Source: Methanosarcinaceae archaeon
Lineage (GTDB): Archaea > Halobacteriota > Methanosarcinia > Methanosarcinales > Methanosarcinaceae
DNA length: 5,462 nucleotides
Reading direction: 5' to 3'
Assembly: GCA_030594665.1 (NCBI GenBank)
Contig: JAUVET010000126.1
Location: 1 to 5,462 of the forward strand
Numbering within the stretch: position 1 is the first letter of the stretch; every line of letters starts with the position of its first letter. Below are positions 4,099-5,462 of this stretch, piece after piece. The notes below the pieces were generated by a model. That model saw only the letters and a program-made list of their open reading frames with translations. It was not told where the DNA came from and did no database searches. The position numbers and the translations under genes are program-made.

Positions 4099-5462
4099 AT
4101 GAAATTTTACGATCGTAAAGATGAGGCAAAAAAACTCAAAACATTGACATCGCTTGACAAGAGCACAATGATCGTTATATACGGTAGGCGCCGTGTTGGT
4201 AAAACCAGACTTGTGCAGCATGTTTTTAAGGACAGCTCATTTTATTTTTTTGTAGCGGAAAAAGAAGAACGGCTGCTTCTTGATGATTTCAGGACCATAT
4301 TGATGGAGCAGCTTGATTATGTTCCGAATTTTGAGGATCTTGATGATTTTTTCAAGTTTCTGTTTACGCTATCTGACAAAAAAACGTTCATATTTGATGA
4401 ATTCCAAAACTTTAAAAAGATAAACATTGGCGTGTTTTCAATTATTCAGAAATATTGGGACAAATACAAAGATGAACGTAAATGCTCTTTTTTATTTTTG
4501 GGTTCTTACATCGGTCTTATGAAACAGCTGTTCAAGGATTATAAGACACCGCTCTTTGGTCGCTCGGATGCACTGTTAAATCTAAAACCTTTGCAGTATG
4601 GTGTTTGTAAAGATATACTCATGGATTTGGAGATCAACAAATATGTTGAAATATATTCTATTTTTGGTGGAGTTCCAAAATACTACGAATTGCTAGAGAA
4701 TGTAACTGATAAAACGTTATTGAACATTATATCGGAACAATTTTTGGACATTGGTGCTCCTCTTCTTGATGAAGGTACAAATATATTGATCAGTGAATTC
4801 GGACCGCAATACAGGATATATTTTTCAATAATGGAGGTAATCGCCGGTGGAGCAAGTACTTTGAATGAGATAGCAAACCGCACGGGAATCAAAAATACAA
4901 GTCTTGGGCCCTACATGTCCGACCTCATTAATGAATATGAAATTCTGGTGCGCAAAACTCCGGTGGATGATAAACCGTCTAAATCTAAAAAGGGTAGGTA
5001 TTTTATTAAAGACAACTTTTTCAAATTTTGGTTTCGCTTTATTCACAAGAACCGTGGATTTATTGAGAGTGGTAGACCGGAGTATGTACTTTCAAAAATT
5101 GAATCTGAACTTGATCAGTACATAGGGCCTGTATTTGAAAACATTTGTATTGAGTTTCTGATCAGATCGAACGATGAAAACAAACTTCCATTTGTGTTCC
5201 AAAATATAGGTTCATGGTGGAATCGCAAAGGTGATGAGATCGATATCGTTGCTTTAAATGATGGTACCAATGACATTCTAATTGGTGAATGCAAATGGAA
5301 TAATCGTGAGATGGATGTGGATACATTGGTCAAACTTAAAAATAAAAAGAATTTGATCAAATGGAACCATGATGCACGTATAGAGCACTATTGCCTGTTC
5401 TCAAAAAGCGGTTTTTCAAAACGGTTGCATGATGTTGCAGAAGAGGAGAATGTTTTGCTTTT
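4099..5462 (+). CDS. Archaeal ATPase (ATPase_2) with C-terminal DUF234 nuclease-like domain, 3' end beyond window
   Basis: The frame is open from ATG 4099 to the right edge, 454 codons without a stop; related proteins are about 450-480 residues, so little is missing. Walker A is GRRRVGKT (29-36) and Walker B is FIFDEF (97-102, with D100 and E101). FLFLGSYIGLM (131-141) is the sensor strand and FGGVPKYYELL (188-198) a typical family motif, which together mark the ATPase_2 (Arch_ATPase, STAND-related) family. Residues 245-295 look like a winged helix (TLNEIANRTGIKNTSLGPYM). The C-terminal DUF234-type part carries E347, GDEID with D382, and ECK (E397, K399), the arrangement of a PD-(D/E)xK nuclease core that appears intact. 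No membrane segment is seen. The role of the family is unknown; members are numerous in archaeal genomes, often in accessory DNA. Sampled 60-base lines give about 27-42% GC against 53% for one hemD line, hinting at separate ancestry. Confidence 0.88.
   Translation, partial: MKFYDRKDEAKKLKTLTSLDKSTMIVIYGRRRVGKTRLVQHVFKDSSFYFFVAEKEERLLLDDFRTILMEQLDYVPNFEDLDDFFKFLFTLSDKKTFIFDEFQNFKKINIGVFSIIQKYWDKYKDERKCSFLFLGSYIGLMKQLFKDYKTPLFGRSDALLNLKPLQYGVCKDILMDLEINKYVEIYSIFGGVPKYYELLENVTDKTLLNIISEQFLDIGAPLLDEGTNILISEFGPQYRIYFSIMEVIAGGASTLNEIANRTGIKNTSLGPYMSDLINEYEILVRKTPVDDKPSKSKKGRYFIKDNFFKFWFRFIHKNRGFIESGRPEYVLSKIESELDQYIGPVFENICIEFLIRSNDENKLPFVFQNIGSWWNRKGDEIDIVALNDGTNDILIGECKWNNREMDVDTLVKLKNKKNLIKWNHDARIEHYCLFSKSGFSKRLHDVAEEENVLL

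Noticed and set aside
4683..5360. Several minus- and plus-strand frames of 69-81 codons
   Set aside because: All overlap the ATPase gene, which is continuous with intact motifs in one frame.

Overview
The window looks like part of a methanogenic euryarchaeon, most likely order Methanosarcinales (inference). The reasons are the gene types, AT-rich intergenic DNA with archaeal TATA-like boxes, Shine-Dalgarno sites on some genes only, and a mid-40s %GC estimated by eye for most coding sequence. No 16S, mcr or other lineage marker is present, so genus cannot be given. There are five protein genes, two of them cut by the window edges, and no tRNA, rRNA or CRISPR array.

Layout from left to right: (1) a minus-strand cysteine-cluster protein of the YkgJ type, open at the left edge; (2) a 264-bp divergent gap holding a tandem 60-bp repeat whose two copies form the same hairpin with compensatory base changes; (3) a plus-strand UbiE-like SAM methyltransferase starting at TTG; (4) a convergent gap of about 230 bp with 10-bp direct repeats, one inverted copy and a T-run, probably a terminator; (5) a minus-strand fusion of an RCK/TrkA-N nucleotide-binding domain to a DHH-DHHA1 phosphoesterase; (6) a 139-bp divergent gap; (7) a plus-strand uroporphyrinogen-III synthase (hemD); (8) a 99-bp gap with a 16-bp tandem repeat inside a larger inverted repeat touching a TATA box; (9) a plus-strand archaeal ATPase (ATPase_2 / Arch_ATPase family) with a C-terminal DUF234-type nuclease-like domain, open at the right edge and visibly more AT-rich than hemD.

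The genes do not form one operon: strands alternate, and even the adjacent same-strand pair hemD and ATPase is separated by a promoter-like gap. HemD serves tetrapyrrole synthesis (F430, corrinoid, siroheme or heme precursors). The DHH fusion may join potassium or nucleotide sensing to phosphodiester cleavage, with c-di-AMP as the natural candidate substrate. The ATPase-nuclease belongs to a large family of unknown role in archaeal accessory DNA. The most unusual non-coding signals are the covarying tandem hairpins before the methyltransferase and the repeat arrays at the other gene borders.
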